Below, piece after piece: positions 16,760 through 25,616 of a stretch of 51,773 nucleotides of DNA. The position numbers were made by a program, and so were the translations under genes. Below the pieces are notes generated by a model, which saw only the letters and a list, made by a program, of their open reading frames with translations, searched no databases and was not told the origin of the DNA. The stretch is from JARRQB01 sp965368585. GTDB lineage: Bacteria; Pseudomonadota; Gammaproteobacteria; Chromatiales; Chromatiaceae. Where the stretch lies: the NCBI GenBank assembly GCA_965368585.1, contig CBDUNM010000020.1, positions 1 through 51,773 of the forward strand. The letters run 5' to 3'. The first letter of the stretch is position 1. Every line of letters starts with the position of its first letter.

Positions 16760-17185
16760 CTATCGGCCCAAGGGTGTCATGGTGCGCAGCGGCCTGTCGG
16801 GCTCGACCGACCGCACCAGCGGATGCTCGAGCAGGTACCGCAGCGCCGAAGATCCCACTTCGAGCGCCAGCAAAGGCAGGGTTCGATATTGCCTGACAAT
16901 TTCGACCGGATACGCCGACAGATCCTGCAGCAGGCGTCCCTGGGCCTGAGCGATGGCGGCTGGCGCCTGGGGTACTTCGGACGAGATAGCCAACGACACG
17001 ATGACGCGCACCTGCCCCTTTTGCGTCGCCTCCTGCAGCAGCGCCGAGGCGGCAGGCGATGACGGCGACGCCGGTTCGCTTTCCCGGCCTATCGAGCAAG
17101 CGGAGAACAATAGCACCAGTCCGGTCATCGTCAGCTGCTGGAAGACCTCTGAAAACCTTATCAAAAGTGCATTTCGCGGCGACAT
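16760..17185 (-). CDS. Lipoprotein with stand-alone subtilisin propeptide/I9 inhibitor-like domain
   Basis: A 141-residue protein with a hydrophobic export segment and lipobox (LLFSAC, then SIG). The remaining 105 residues read like an S8 propeptide or peptidase inhibitor I9 domain: QVRVIVSLAI strand, helix AQAQGRLLQDLS, then RQYRTLPLLALEV and LEHPLVRSVEPDRP. The same pattern occurs in the propeptide of the protease gene directly downstream (KRFRHLPFVAGTL). It has no catalytic domain. It may act as a membrane-tethered inhibitor or chaperone of that protease (inference). Starts at 17224 and 17128 are alternatives. Confidence 0.65.
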   Translation of the reverse strand: MSPRNALLIRFSEVFQQLTMTGLVLLFSACSIGRESEPASPSSPAASALLQEATQKGQVRVIVSLAISSEVPQAPAAIAQAQGRLLQDLSAYPVEIVRQYRTLPLLALEVGSSALRYLLEHPLVRSVEPDRPLRTMTPLGR

Positions 17186-17456
17186 TGATCTGCCCTGCAG
17201 GTGGTCGAATCGGGAATCTGCCAATTGTTCCAGACTACGTAAGCTGCACCGCAGATGGAAGACCGTTGTGAAAAAGCGCCGCCACGAAGCGCAACAGACG
17301 ATTTAACCGATTACCGGGATCCGTCACGACGCCCGATGCGATGGCTGGGCGCAGATTCTCCCGGGGAGATTTCAATTCTTGGCAAGACCGCCGAAAACCC
17401 CTGTATCCCAGTTCATGTCCTGTTGCGCGACAACAGCGACGCATTGACCCACGCGG

Positions 17457-17460
17457 CGGA
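17457..17460 (+). promoter_or_regulatory. Ribosome binding site of the CAP-domain gene
   Basis: GGAG lies 8 bases before the ATG at 17469. It favours that ATG over the TTG directly before it. Confidence 0.45.
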
Positions 17461-17468
17461 GCCTTTTG

Positions 17469-18827
17469 ATGTCACGATCGAAGCGATTCTCAACAATCGT
17501 ACCAACCCTATTGGCACTCACCCCCATCACCTGTCTGGCGGATGCATATCCAGCGTTGTCGCCGCCAACCGTTGCACCGGAGCCGAGGTGGGCCGACGTC
17601 CTAAGCGCGCCGCAACTGGCACAACCGGCCGCCGGCGTGACGGAGTGGACCTGGCACAAGAGCGAAGACGGCAGCGCACCCAGTGCCGCAGAACAGAAAA
17701 TGCTCTGGTTCATGAACCGGGCGCGCAGCAACCCGGTCGCCGAAGGCGTATGGCTGGCGGAATCGGAGCACGACGATATCGCCGGTGGCCGCGAGTTTTT
17801 TAATGTCGACACCACCTTGCTGAAGAGCGATTTTGGCGCCTTCCCGGCGCGTGCACCGGCCGCGTTCGATATCCGGTTGCATGCGGCGTCCGTGGCGCAT
17901 TCGCTCGATCTGATCGCCCGCGACACGCAAGACCATACCGGCCAGATCGACAAGGTCACGAACTCGGGCTTCGACTGCAACGGCGGCAGATTCAGTGTCT
18001 TCGCGTTTGCCCGCAGCGCGCTGTACGGGCACGCGGCGTTGAATATCGATTGGGGTGGCACCGCGGCCACCGGCGGCGTGCAGGATCCGCCAGGGCATCG
18101 CTACGCAATCATGGGCGATTTTGACGTTTCGCTGTCCAACGTCGGCTTGGCCCTGGTCGAGGAGAGCAATCCAGCAACATCGGTTGGACCGATGGTGTTC
18201 AGTGGTGCCTACTGTCACGCCGACGGCAGCGATCACAATCGATTTCTGGTCGGCACGGTGTGGAACGACCTGGACGGTGACGACGAATACGACGCGGGTG
18301 AAGGTCTCGCCAACGTGACGGTGAAGCCGAACGCCGGCGATTTTTTCGCTGTAACAGGAGTCGCGGGTGGTTTCGCCATCCCGATGGCCGCGCCCGGTAG
18401 TTTCAGCATCACCTTTACCGGCGGGGGTATGGGATCGGCCAGCATGTCCCGTGCGGTCGACGTCGGCGACGAAAGCGTCCTGCTCGACCTGAATGTTGCC
18501 GCCATCGACGGCGATGTCGATGGCGTGATCGATGTCGACGACAACTGCCCCAACAAAGCGAATGCGTCACAACTCGATACCGATGGCGACGGCCAGGGTA
18601 ACGACTGCGATACCGACGACGACGGCGACGGGATGCCGGACGCCTTCGAAGCCGACGTCGGGCTGGACCCGCTAAATGCATCGGACGCGCTGATCGACTC
18701 GGATAATGACGGAATCAGCAACTACGAAGAATATCTGGCGGGCTCCGATCCGTTTCTGACCCCCGCCGAGCAGACCGCACGCATACACGCGATTATTTCT
18801 GCAATCAACACCTTACTGAGTGACTAG
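17469..18827 (+). CDS. Secreted CAP/SCP-domain protein with type-3-repeat Ca-binding tail
   Basis: A 452-residue exported protein: a signal peptide ending near ITCLADA; a CAP (SCP/TAPS) domain from about residue 75 (AEQKMLWFMNRARSNP, HAASVAHSLDLIARDTQDHT); a beta domain resembling the SdrD B repeat (VGTVWNDLDGDDEYDAGEGL); then Ca-binding type-3 repeats (DVDDNCPNKANASQLDTDGD). The end IHAIISAINTLLSD matches the tail of the neighbouring secreted proteins. It is divergent from the lipoprotein-protease pair. Bacterial CAP proteins are extracellular and mostly of unknown activity. Confidence 0.85.
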   Translation: MSRSKRFSTIVPTLLALTPITCLADAYPALSPPTVAPEPRWADVLSAPQLAQPAAGVTEWTWHKSEDGSAPSAAEQKMLWFMNRARSNPVAEGVWLAESEHDDIAGGREFFNVDTTLLKSDFGAFPARAPAAFDIRLHAASVAHSLDLIARDTQDHTGQIDKVTNSGFDCNGGRFSVFAFARSALYGHAALNIDWGGTAATGGVQDPPGHRYAIMGDFDVSLSNVGLALVEESNPATSVGPMVFSGAYCHADGSDHNRFLVGTVWNDLDGDDEYDAGEGLANVTVKPNAGDFFAVTGVAGGFAIPMAAPGSFSITFTGGGMGSASMSRAVDVGDESVLLDLNVAAIDGDVDGVIDVDDNCPNKANASQLDTDGDGQGNDCDTDDDGDGMPDAFEADVGLDPLNASDALIDSDNDGISNYEEYLAGSDPFLTPAEQTARIHAIISAINTLLSD

Positions 18828-19037
18828 GTCGACAGACCGCCGCCCGACGTGGCGCTGGACTGCCTTGGCGCAGGCCGCGACAAGCGCCGCGTCGAGAAGC
18901 GGGGTTTCGTCGTTGTGGTCAGCCTTCGTTGACCCTGGGCCGCAAGCTAACCGAGAATAGGCCGCATCGGTCACGTCTCCCGCCGGCAAACTTCTGTTGC
19001 GGCTGCAGCGTGCGATCCAACACCAGAGGGCACGACA

Positions 19038-20492
19038 ATGCCGGCACCGGCCACCAATATTTGCGCAGCTGCATTGATGCTCGGCGTCGCTCTGGCCACA
19101 GGCAGCGCCTTGGCCGCGACCGCGGCGGACCCCGGCGTCCTGGCGGGCACCTGGCGGTTCGCGACCTTCTCGGACAAACCGCTGCCGAGTGCCAACGACC
19201 CGGGAACCGAAGACGCGACACTGACCATCGATACCAGCGGCAGCATCACCAGTGGCACCTGGTCGGACAGTTGGGACGATTCGGGTGGGTTTTCCGGCGG
19301 CACCCTCACCGTCGACACGGACGGGAAAGTCGACGGGTCGCTTGTCTACACCGGGGACATATCGGGCACCGAGAGCTTCAGCGCCTTCCGCCTGTCGCCA
19401 GACAACGACGTGATCCTGGGGCTGGATACAACGCTCGACGGCTACTATGCGCTCGTACTCGCGGCCAAGGGCGGCACCGGCTTCGTCACCAGCGACGTGG
19501 CGGGCACCTGGCATTTCGTCTCGTTATTCGATGAAAAGGCACCCTCGACTGGCTCTGCCGGCTGGACCCGGGCGACGATCACCGTCAATTCCAGCGGCGT
19601 GATCATCAGCGGCTCCGGCGTTGAATCCGACCTCGGCACCTTCACCTTGACCGGCTCGATGAGCGTCAACATCGACGGCGCGGTTACTTTATCCGTAACC
19701 GCGACGGACTCGGGAGGCAGCGAACTCTTCGTCATCGATTCGCTGCGTATGGCGACGAGCAAAAATGTGATCGGCGGCGTATTTGGCGACGTGGAAGACG
19801 CCGAGATCGCGGTGATGATCAAGGCCGGCAACAGCTATTCGACCGCCGACCTGGCGGGTACCTGGTACGCGTTCAGTTTCGAAGACCGGGAGGCCGGCCA
19901 CGATCCGGGCTGGACGCGCAGCTTTTTCACGGTAAACAGTTCCGGCGCCGTGACCGGCGGTGAGGACGTCGAAGCGGACGGGACGGTCACGCCCATTACC
20001 AGCGGCAGTTTCAGCATCAGCAGCGACGGCGCGGTCAGCGGCACTATAGACGGCGAGACGGTCGGCTCGTTCCGCATGGATGCGTCGAAGAACTTCATCG
20101 GAGGGGCCAACAGCGAGTCCGATGGCGACCGCTTGATTTCGATTTTAGTCAAGGGATCGAGCATAACGGCGCTGGACAGCGACGGCGACGGCGTGATCGA
20201 CTCCGAGGACGCCTTTCCCTCCGACCCAACCGAAACCACCGACACAGACTCTGACGGTATTGGCAACAACGCCGACACGGACGATGACAACGACGGGATA
20301 TCGGACGTCATCGAGATCAGCCTGTCGCTCGACCCGCTGAACCCGGCCGACGCCACCCAGGATGCCGACGGTGACGGCACAAACAACCTGGACGAAGTGC
20401 TGGCGGGCACCAACCCCCGGGATCCGACATCGAATCCCGGCAGCCGTAGCGCCGTCATGTCGGTGATCAATCACCTGTTGGACGACGAATAG
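19038..20492 (+). CDS. Secreted protein with three lipocalin-like repeats and Ca-binding tail
   Basis: A 484-residue exported protein with a signal peptide (LGVALATGSALAATAA). Three repeats of about 110 residues follow, each starting with an AGTW-x-F/A motif (VLAGTWRFATFSD, VAGTWHFVSLFDE, LAGTWYAFSFEDR) and ending in a strand such as MATSKNVIGGVF or MDASKNFIGGAN. Type-3 Ca loops come next (DSDGDGVIDSEDAFPSDP), and the tail is SAVMSVINHLLDDE. The repeats resemble small extracellular beta-barrel domains. I cannot assign a ligand. The ATG is followed immediately by the signal sequence. Confidence 0.75.
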   Translation: MPAPATNICAAALMLGVALATGSALAATAADPGVLAGTWRFATFSDKPLPSANDPGTEDATLTIDTSGSITSGTWSDSWDDSGGFSGGTLTVDTDGKVDGSLVYTGDISGTESFSAFRLSPDNDVILGLDTTLDGYYALVLAAKGGTGFVTSDVAGTWHFVSLFDEKAPSTGSAGWTRATITVNSSGVIISGSGVESDLGTFTLTGSMSVNIDGAVTLSVTATDSGGSELFVIDSLRMATSKNVIGGVFGDVEDAEIAVMIKAGNSYSTADLAGTWYAFSFEDREAGHDPGWTRSFFTVNSSGAVTGGEDVEADGTVTPITSGSFSISSDGAVSGTIDGETVGSFRMDASKNFIGGANSESDGDRLISILVKGSSITALDSDGDGVIDSEDAFPSDPTETTDTDSDGIGNNADTDDDNDGISDVIEISLSLDPLNPADATQDADGDGTNNLDEVLAGTNPRDPTSNPGSRSAVMSVINHLLDDE

Positions 20493-20526
20493 CGGCTACC
20501 GGGCGACGAATTTGGCTGCTCTGTGC

Positions 20527-20955
20527 CTATGCGTCGTCCAGCAACAACATCCAGATCGGCGATATGGCGCCATCGTTGAGCAGGGGCCGCGGATCGGCGC
20601 CGTCCGGCACACCGTCGCTGTCGGAATCCGGATTGCGGGGATCGGTCCCGGCGGCGGCCTCCGCGGCGGCGTTTAGCCCGTCGCCGTCTACATCCAAATC
20701 GCACCCGTCGCCCTGGCCATCGCCGTCTAGGTCTTGCTGCGCGGGGTTGGACGCATCGACACAATTATCCGCCGTATCCGGCACCCCGTCGCCGTCGGAA
20801 TCGAGGGCCGTCTCGGCCGCCCATACGTCGTCATTCCAGATCAGGAAATCCCACAGGCTGGATGCGGCCGCCGCCGGCGACAGCACAAGAGCCGATAACA
20901 TGATCACGGCAAGCGCTCGGCTTGTCCGGATGGGATCGGAAACCGGTTTCGTCAA
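20527..20955 (-). CDS. Small secreted thrombospondin-type-3-repeat protein
   Basis: A 142-residue exported protein: a signal peptide (ALAVIMLSALVLSPAAAASS) and then almost nothing but Ca-binding loops of the form DxDGDGxxD (DSDGDGVPDTADNC, DLDGDGQGDGCDLDVDGDG, DSDSDGVPDGADP). It ends GAISPIWMLLLDDA, again the shared tail. It is convergent with the triple-repeat gene, whose stop is 34 bases away. It may be a minimal carrier of the Ca module plus tail, useful for testing what the tail does. Confidence 0.75.
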   Translation of the reverse strand: MTKPVSDPIRTSRALAVIMLSALVLSPAAAASSLWDFLIWNDDVWAAETALDSDGDGVPDTADNCVDASNPAQQDLDGDGQGDGCDLDVDGDGLNAAAEAAAGTDPRNPDSDSDGVPDGADPRPLLNDGAISPIWMLLLDDA

Positions 20956-21008
20956 AATCCTTGCTCCTCGATTGCGGGTACGTGCTCAGGCGCTGACTGG
21001 TCGGCGCG

Positions 21009-21887
21009 TCAGAAAAACCGCCCTTCCAAGGATTGGCCGGCGGCGAACGGCGTACCCGCTAGCGATCCTTTGGTCGCGCCATTGACGCGGTAGTAAATCG
21101 CATACCGTTCGCCGGAGGTAACGCTCGCATCGCGAAAAACCTCACCGATCCCTTTGGCGTAAATTCGGTAGACGCCGGTGCTGGAAATCCATGAATCCAC
21201 ACGCACGTCATCAAAAAACCAGCTGTTCTGGCCGATGGTGAATGAATCAAGTAGGCGGCGCGCGCGTGAACGTACCCAGGTATCCCGATAGCTGCCGTCC
21301 GCACTGGACGTGGTCGTAATGACGCAGATGTGTACCGATCCGCCGGTGCAGTTGAATGAACGGTGCTGTGAATCGTCCGTGACGGTCTTGCCGGTACCGT
21401 CCGCGTTGTAGACAGAGCTTTCGACATTGAAGTCGAGATAGTCCAGATTCTCAGGCGTTTCCAACGAGTTGGAAATGCTCACGACGTTGCCACCCGCGTC
21501 CGTATCCACGATCACGTAGTTGGCAATGTAAGGCGGAATCGCGAGCGTGCCACCGACACTCACTTGTTGGGTATTGTTAGCATAACGGCTGCGTACGGCG
21601 TACGCGATCCCTCCGCTGCCGTTATCCTGCGCCAGCACGACCACGTTTTTGGGCGCGCCCAATGCGGAAAAAGGCAACGAATAGCCCAGGTAGCTGGCCT
21701 CCGCGCCAAGCAGACTTTCAACACTCGTCACCCTGGTATCGAGGTTGGTGAAGTTTTCGTTCACTTCCGAGGCAAGTGCCGGTTCGCCGGCGACAAAGGT
21801 ATTTGGCACCGCCGCGAAGACCTGCGCGCAACCGAAAAATGCCAACAATGAAATGCCTCTAAACGCATCTCGTAGTATCGTCGCCAT
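21009..21887 (-). CDS. Exported protein of unknown function
   Basis: A 292-residue protein with a signal peptide (RGISLLAFFGCAQVFAA) followed by the motif VPNTFVAGEPALASEVNENF and a short coiled segment. This N-terminal module is common in exported proteins that otherwise differ. The rest is beta-rich with two cysteines (NCTGGSVHICVI) that may pair. The start is ATG at 21887, with AAGGA 6 bases upstream. A longer in-frame start exists at 21950 but would precede the signal peptide by 21 residues. A promoter-like pair lies just upstream. It lacks the Ca loops and tail of its neighbours. Confidence 0.7.
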   Translation of the reverse strand: MATILRDAFRGISLLAFFGCAQVFAAVPNTFVAGEPALASEVNENFTNLDTRVTSVESLLGAEASYLGYSLPFSALGAPKNVVVLAQDNGSGGIAYAVRSRYANNTQQVSVGGTLAIPPYIANYVIVDTDAGGNVVSISNSLETPENLDYLDFNVESSVYNADGTGKTVTDDSQHRSFNCTGGSVHICVITTTSSADGSYRDTWVRSRARRLLDSFTIGQNSWFFDDVRVDSWISSTGVYRIYAKGIGEVFRDASVTSGERYAIYYRVNGATKGSLAGTPFAAGQSLEGRFF

Positions 21888-21920
21888 GACTTTTCCTTGA
21901 TATATCGTGACCCAACGCAT

Positions 21921-21950
21921 GTTATAAATTTGCCCCGCTTGTTTCTGCAA
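21921..21950 (-). promoter_or_regulatory. Sigma-70-like promoter for the exported-protein gene
   Basis: On the minus strand TTGCAG and TATAAC are separated by 18 bases, with the -10 element 33 bases before the ATG at 21887. The match is good by eye, and no transcript data are available. Confidence 0.42.
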
Positions 21951-22147
21951 AGACTATGAGTGGATGGTTAAGCGATTCCAAATTGCCTGTGCGGAACTGA
22001 CCTCGCGTCGAAAGCGACCCGCCACCTGCCGCATGACGACCAGCGCAGGCAAGTGCCAGGTACATCCGCCTACTGGCGATAAGGCGCCGCCTGCGATAAG
22101 TTGGAGCGGCCGTCAATCGACAAACTATAGGGGTATCAGATTTCGTT

Positions 22148-22477
22148 GTGGTGAATAGCACAGGTCTCAAGCGGCTGTCCGTCAAACTGGAAATGCTCGC
22201 CATGGCCATGGCGCTCGGTGCCTTGTTGTTTCGGGCAACGTTGTACTGGGTCATCCCCGTGACCGATGGCGAGCCGTATGGGTTGGCTGACGTCATCGAC
22301 TTCGGTTTGGGCCTGGTTTTGTTTTTAGTCTGTACGGTATGCGCCGCCACCGGCGTGCTGCTCAGTTTCCGTCAGGATCCGGAAGAGCATCGCTTGGCGT
22401 TCAGGCCGGTACTGGTCGGCATCCTCAGTTTTCTAGCCTATTATTTTCTCCACCCCCATGTGCCGCGGTTGGTCTAA
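22148..22477 (+). CDS. Small membrane protein, hypothetical
   Basis: A 109-residue protein with about three predicted membrane segments (MLAMAMALGALLFRATLYWV, VIDFGLGLVLFLVCTVCAAT, LVGILSFLAYYFLHP). I do not recognise a family. The start is one of two adjacent GTG codons (22148 or 22151). An AGGGG lies about 15 bases upstream, which is a weak site. It ends 3 bases before the alpha/beta hydrolase gene, so the two are probably co-transcribed. Confidence 0.6.
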   Translation: MVNSTGLKRLSVKLEMLAMAMALGALLFRATLYWVIPVTDGEPYGLADVIDFGLGLVLFLVCTVCAATGVLLSFRQDPEEHRLAFRPVLVGILSFLAYYFLHPHVPRLV

Positions 22478-22480
22478 TCC

Positions 22481-23308
22481 ATGCGCCCGTCCCAGCGCCC
22501 CGCAGAAAGTACGGCCTCAGCCAGTGTGGCCCGATCGATCAAGCGTATGGTGACGACCGCATTGCTGGTATACCTCGGATTCGGCGCGTACCTGTACGCG
22601 TTCCAGCGCAACATTCTTTATTTTCCCAGCGCACACTACGAAGTCGAGCATCTGGCCAAGCTGTGGTTGGAAAACGAAGGCGAAAAACTCCTCGTGTGGG
22701 CGGTAAACGCCGGTCGGTCCGATGCAATTCTTTACTTCGGGGGCAATGCGGAGGCGGTCGTACATAACGCCGGAGAATTCGCCTCCCTGTTTCCCGACCA
22801 CACCATCTACCTCGTCAACTACCGCGGCTACGGCGGCAGCTCCGGCAAGCCTTCCGAAGCGGCGTTTTACAGTGACGCGGTCGCAGTCTACGACCGGATC
22901 GCCGCCCGGCACGATCGTGTCTCCGCCATCGGCCGGAGTTTGGGCTCCGGAATCGGCGTTCATTTGGCCACCGAACGGAAGATCGACAAACTGGCGCTCA
23001 TCACGCCCTACGACAGCATCGCCGCCGTCGCACAGTCGAAATACCCCGTCTATCCGATCGCCCTGATGTTGAAAGACAGGTTCGACGCGGTGGAAAAAGC
23101 CCCGCAGGTGCAAGCCGAAACGCTACTCCTCATCGCCGCCGAGGATCGCCTTATCGAACCCGAACACGCACTCCGTCTGGGTCAGGCACTGCCGCCGACG
23201 CAACGGCGGATTCACACCCTCGCGGGAGCCGATCACGTCAGCATCAGCGAGCACGCGGACTACGCGCGCCTGCTATCTGCCTTCATCGATTCACCCGACG
23301 CGAAATAG
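22481..23308 (+). CDS. Membrane-anchored alpha/beta hydrolase
   Basis: A 275-residue protein with one N-terminal membrane segment (TTALLVYLGFGAYLYAFQRN) and a serine-hydrolase core. It has the nucleophile elbow AIGRSLGSGIG near residue 150, an oxyanion region LVNYRGYGGSSGKP, an acid in AAEDRLIEP and a His in LAGADHVSI. The layout matches the YqkD/BAAT-like esterase group (serine aminopeptidase S33 type). The substrate is unknown. It is linked to the small membrane protein upstream. Confidence 0.82.
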   Translation: MRPSQRPAESTASASVARSIKRMVTTALLVYLGFGAYLYAFQRNILYFPSAHYEVEHLAKLWLENEGEKLLVWAVNAGRSDAILYFGGNAEAVVHNAGEFASLFPDHTIYLVNYRGYGGSSGKPSEAAFYSDAVAVYDRIAARHDRVSAIGRSLGSGIGVHLATERKIDKLALITPYDSIAAVAQSKYPVYPIALMLKDRFDAVEKAPQVQAETLLLIAAEDRLIEPEHALRLGQALPPTQRRIHTLAGADHVSISEHADYARLLSAFIDSPDAK

Positions 23309-23447
23309 CCCTCACTGCCGGACATTCACCCCACGGCGCCCCGAATTAGCACTCAACTGCTCAAACTGCTGATAATACTGAAGTTTCTTGACGATGCGTC
23401 GAAATCGTAATAAAGATGAATCATCCATTACGGTTAGGAGAAGCAGT

Positions 23448-24068
23448 ATGGCCAGCCCCGTGGACAAGCAAGAGTTGATCAAGGGTGGCAACCTGCAGGC
23501 CTTTTTTCACGGATCCCTGCAGCGCGCCGCACGCACCCATCGGCTCGATGCCGGTGATGCGACTATGCACTATCTGACTCATCTGCTGACGGACTACGCG
23601 CACGCGGATCGCGTCTTCGATCGTACCCGGGACGGGGTCGGCATGCGGCCGCTGGCAATGCTCTACAGCGATGCGTTGCACGCCTCGTCGGTCCAGGAAC
23701 AGCGCCTGTGGTTGCGCCGACTCGGTGATCTCGCGCTGTTTATCGGCGGCCTGTTCGCCGGCCGCTTGTCACGCCGCCTCACGGATATCGACTATTGCAT
23801 TGCCATGGGCGGCAACGCCTACGAGTACCTGCACCAGACAGCAGACAGCACGGTCCGCGATCGCGCCCTGGGCGAGATATTCGGTGAATTGGCGCAAAAC
23901 TTCGACCGCTTCGTCGAACTGCTGGCCGCCGCCACGTACAGAAGGGTCAATGACGAACGGGGCCTGATCAAGCTGTACGAGGACTGGCTGGCGACCGGCA
24001 GCCCAATGGCCGCACGCCGCCTGCAGTCGCTCGGCTTCGAGCTGATCTCGCCGGACCGGTTACACTGA
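23448..24068 (+). CDS. Conserved helical protein of unknown function
   Basis: A 206-residue, almost entirely helical protein (MASPVDKQELIKGGNLQAFF), with no signal peptide, cysteine motif or catalytic pattern that I recognise. The start is fixed by AGGAG at 23436-23440, 7 bases before the ATG. An upstream ATG at 23388 lies outside this signal. It is followed after 3 bases by a second unknown gene, implying a two-gene operon. Confidence 0.7.
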   Translation: MASPVDKQELIKGGNLQAFFHGSLQRAARTHRLDAGDATMHYLTHLLTDYAHADRVFDRTRDGVGMRPLAMLYSDALHASSVQEQRLWLRRLGDLALFIGGLFAGRLSRRLTDIDYCIAMGGNAYEYLHQTADSTVRDRALGEIFGELAQNFDRFVELLAAATYRRVNDERGLIKLYEDWLATGSPMAARRLQSLGFELISPDRLH

Positions 24069-24071
24069 GCA

Positions 24072-24722
24072 ATGCCGCTGGACGCGATCCAAACGCAACT
24101 ACAGGATCTTTACGATCTGCAGTTGCCGTACCGGGTCACTGATTTTCTGGTGACCGACGCGGCATTGGCGCGCCACCTCGGCGGATCGTCGGACCAGGTC
24201 GAGGAAACCCTGTTCATTCGCCAATCCGAAGATGCGCTGGATTTGAGCCTGTTCGTCGACGATGCCGTGCTGCAAAGGCTTGCCGAACGCGATTCGTCGC
24301 CGGCGCGTTGGAGCGCCGCCGGCCTGAACGACTGGTGGCAGGCACTGGAGGGCGTCAGTCACTTTCTCTGCGTGGTCTGGCGCGCAGAACGCGATCGATC
24401 CACCACCGCACTGGAGATGGAACTGCAGGCGGAAATCGACAAATTCATCTTGACCGCCTGCGCCCTGGGCGAGCAGCACGGGTCGCCGTCGCTCGCGTCG
24501 CTCAAACATCTGCTGTTCCGACGCACCCGGTTGCGCGACGGACTTCCTCCGGCGCTAGAGCGTCGCTACCGCCGCGCCAGCCACCTCGCGGAATCCTATT
24601 GTCAACAGCTGCACCGGCGCCATTGTGTGTGGCCGCCGGACACCGCGTTGTTGAACGAAATCCGCCGCTTCTATCGGTTCGACGGCCAGGCGAAGGAACA
24701 TCACATACGGCGCTTTTCGTAA
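24072..24722 (+). CDS. Hypothetical protein paired with the upstream helical protein
   Basis: A 216-residue soluble protein of mixed alpha/beta composition (FLVTDAALARHLGGSSDQVE, then LFIRQSEDALDLSLFVDDAV) with a basic C-terminal half (FRRTRLRDGLPPALERRYRR). No known motif is found. It starts 3 bases after the preceding stop and shares its strand, so the two probably act together. It is convergent with fxsA, with almost no intergenic space. Confidence 0.7.
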   Translation: MPLDAIQTQLQDLYDLQLPYRVTDFLVTDAALARHLGGSSDQVEETLFIRQSEDALDLSLFVDDAVLQRLAERDSSPARWSAAGLNDWWQALEGVSHFLCVVWRAERDRSTTALEMELQAEIDKFILTACALGEQHGSPSLASLKHLLFRRTRLRDGLPPALERRYRRASHLAESYCQQLHRRHCVWPPDTALLNEIRRFYRFDGQAKEHHIRRFS

Positions 24723-25169
24723 CTAGTCATCGCGTCGAAACTCACCCTCGATGTAACCTTTTGTAGCCGCTGCATCGGCGTCGTTCTGCGCTGAGCCAGC
24801 GGGACTCAGCACGCCGCGACTTTTCAACCAAGCGACAATGAGCCTGCGCCGTATCGGGGTGATGAGCAACGCGAAGCCGATCGCATCCGTGATGAAGCCG
24901 GGCAAGAGCAGCAGTACGCCCGTTGCCAGCAGCACCGCTCCTTCGAGCAGTTCGACCGCGGGCATTTCTTCGCGAGCCGCGATCTCGCGCACGCGGTACA
25001 ACACCGACAGCCCCTGCCAGCGAACCAGTAGCCCGCCCAAGACGGCGGTGAATACACTCAGCGCGATTGTGGATATCGCCCCGATTTTCGACCCGACCTC
25101 TATCAGAACGTATAGCTCCACCAACGGAGCCCCGACGAAAATAACGAGAAATATAAGCAGCGGTGGCAT
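24723..25169 (-). CDS. fxsA: FxsA family membrane protein
   Basis: A 148-residue protein with the FxsA pattern: MPPLLIFLVIFVGAPLVELY with a conserved E in the first membrane helix, a second helix region IALSVFTAVLGGLLVRWQG, and LLPGFITDAIGFALLITPIR. The tail is charged and disordered. FxsA in E. coli overexpression relieves F-exclusion of phage T7. It commonly neighbours groES or cutA-dsbD, as here. ATG 25169 is chosen because it opens the first membrane helix. Confidence 0.85.
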   Translation of the reverse strand: MPPLLIFLVIFVGAPLVELYVLIEVGSKIGAISTIALSVFTAVLGGLLVRWQGLSVLYRVREIAAREEMPAVELLEGAVLLATGVLLLLPGFITDAIGFALLITPIRRRLIVAWLKSRGVLSPAGSAQNDADAAATKGYIEGEFRRDD

Positions 25170-25289
25170 GGTCCCACAATAAACGGCGTCAGTGGCTTTG
25201 TCGAACATGGGTGTACGCCGGCAAGACTTCAAGCCGGCGCGGTCGGTCAATGCTTTACCTAAGCTTGACGGTTGGCTATCTTGCGCCTC

Positions 25290-25616
25290 ATGCAAACCAA
25301 TGTGCTGATGGTACTCTGTAACTGCCCCGACGACGGCAGCGCCGAGCGTGTCGCCGAAACGGTGGTGCGCGCACGCGTCGCGGCCTGTGTCAACATAGGA
25401 CCTGTGGTTACCTCCGTGTATCCCTGGCAGGGCACTATCGAGCGGGCCAACGAGCGCACACTGCTGATCAAAACTACGACCGGGTCCTATCCCGCTCTGG
25501 AACGACTTTTGCGGGCCGAACACCCCTACGACGTGCCCGAGATCATCGCCATGGCGGTGACCCACGGCCTGCCGGAATACCTGACGTGGGTAAACGAATG
25601 CACAATAGACGACTGA
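25290..25616 (+). CDS. cutA: Divalent-cation tolerance protein CutA
   Basis: A 108-residue protein of standard CutA length. NCPDDGSAERVAETVV, ARVAACVNIGPVVTSVYPWQ, LIKTTTGSYPALE and HPYDVPEIIAM are all family hallmarks, including the Cys and His proposed to bind copper. It forms trimers in known examples. The 3' end overlaps the start of dsbD by 19 bases, a common cutA-dsbD arrangement. Confidence 0.95.
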   Translation: MQTNVLMVLCNCPDDGSAERVAETVVRARVAACVNIGPVVTSVYPWQGTIERANERTLLIKTTTGSYPALERLLRAEHPYDVPEIIAMAVTHGLPEYLTWVNECTIDD

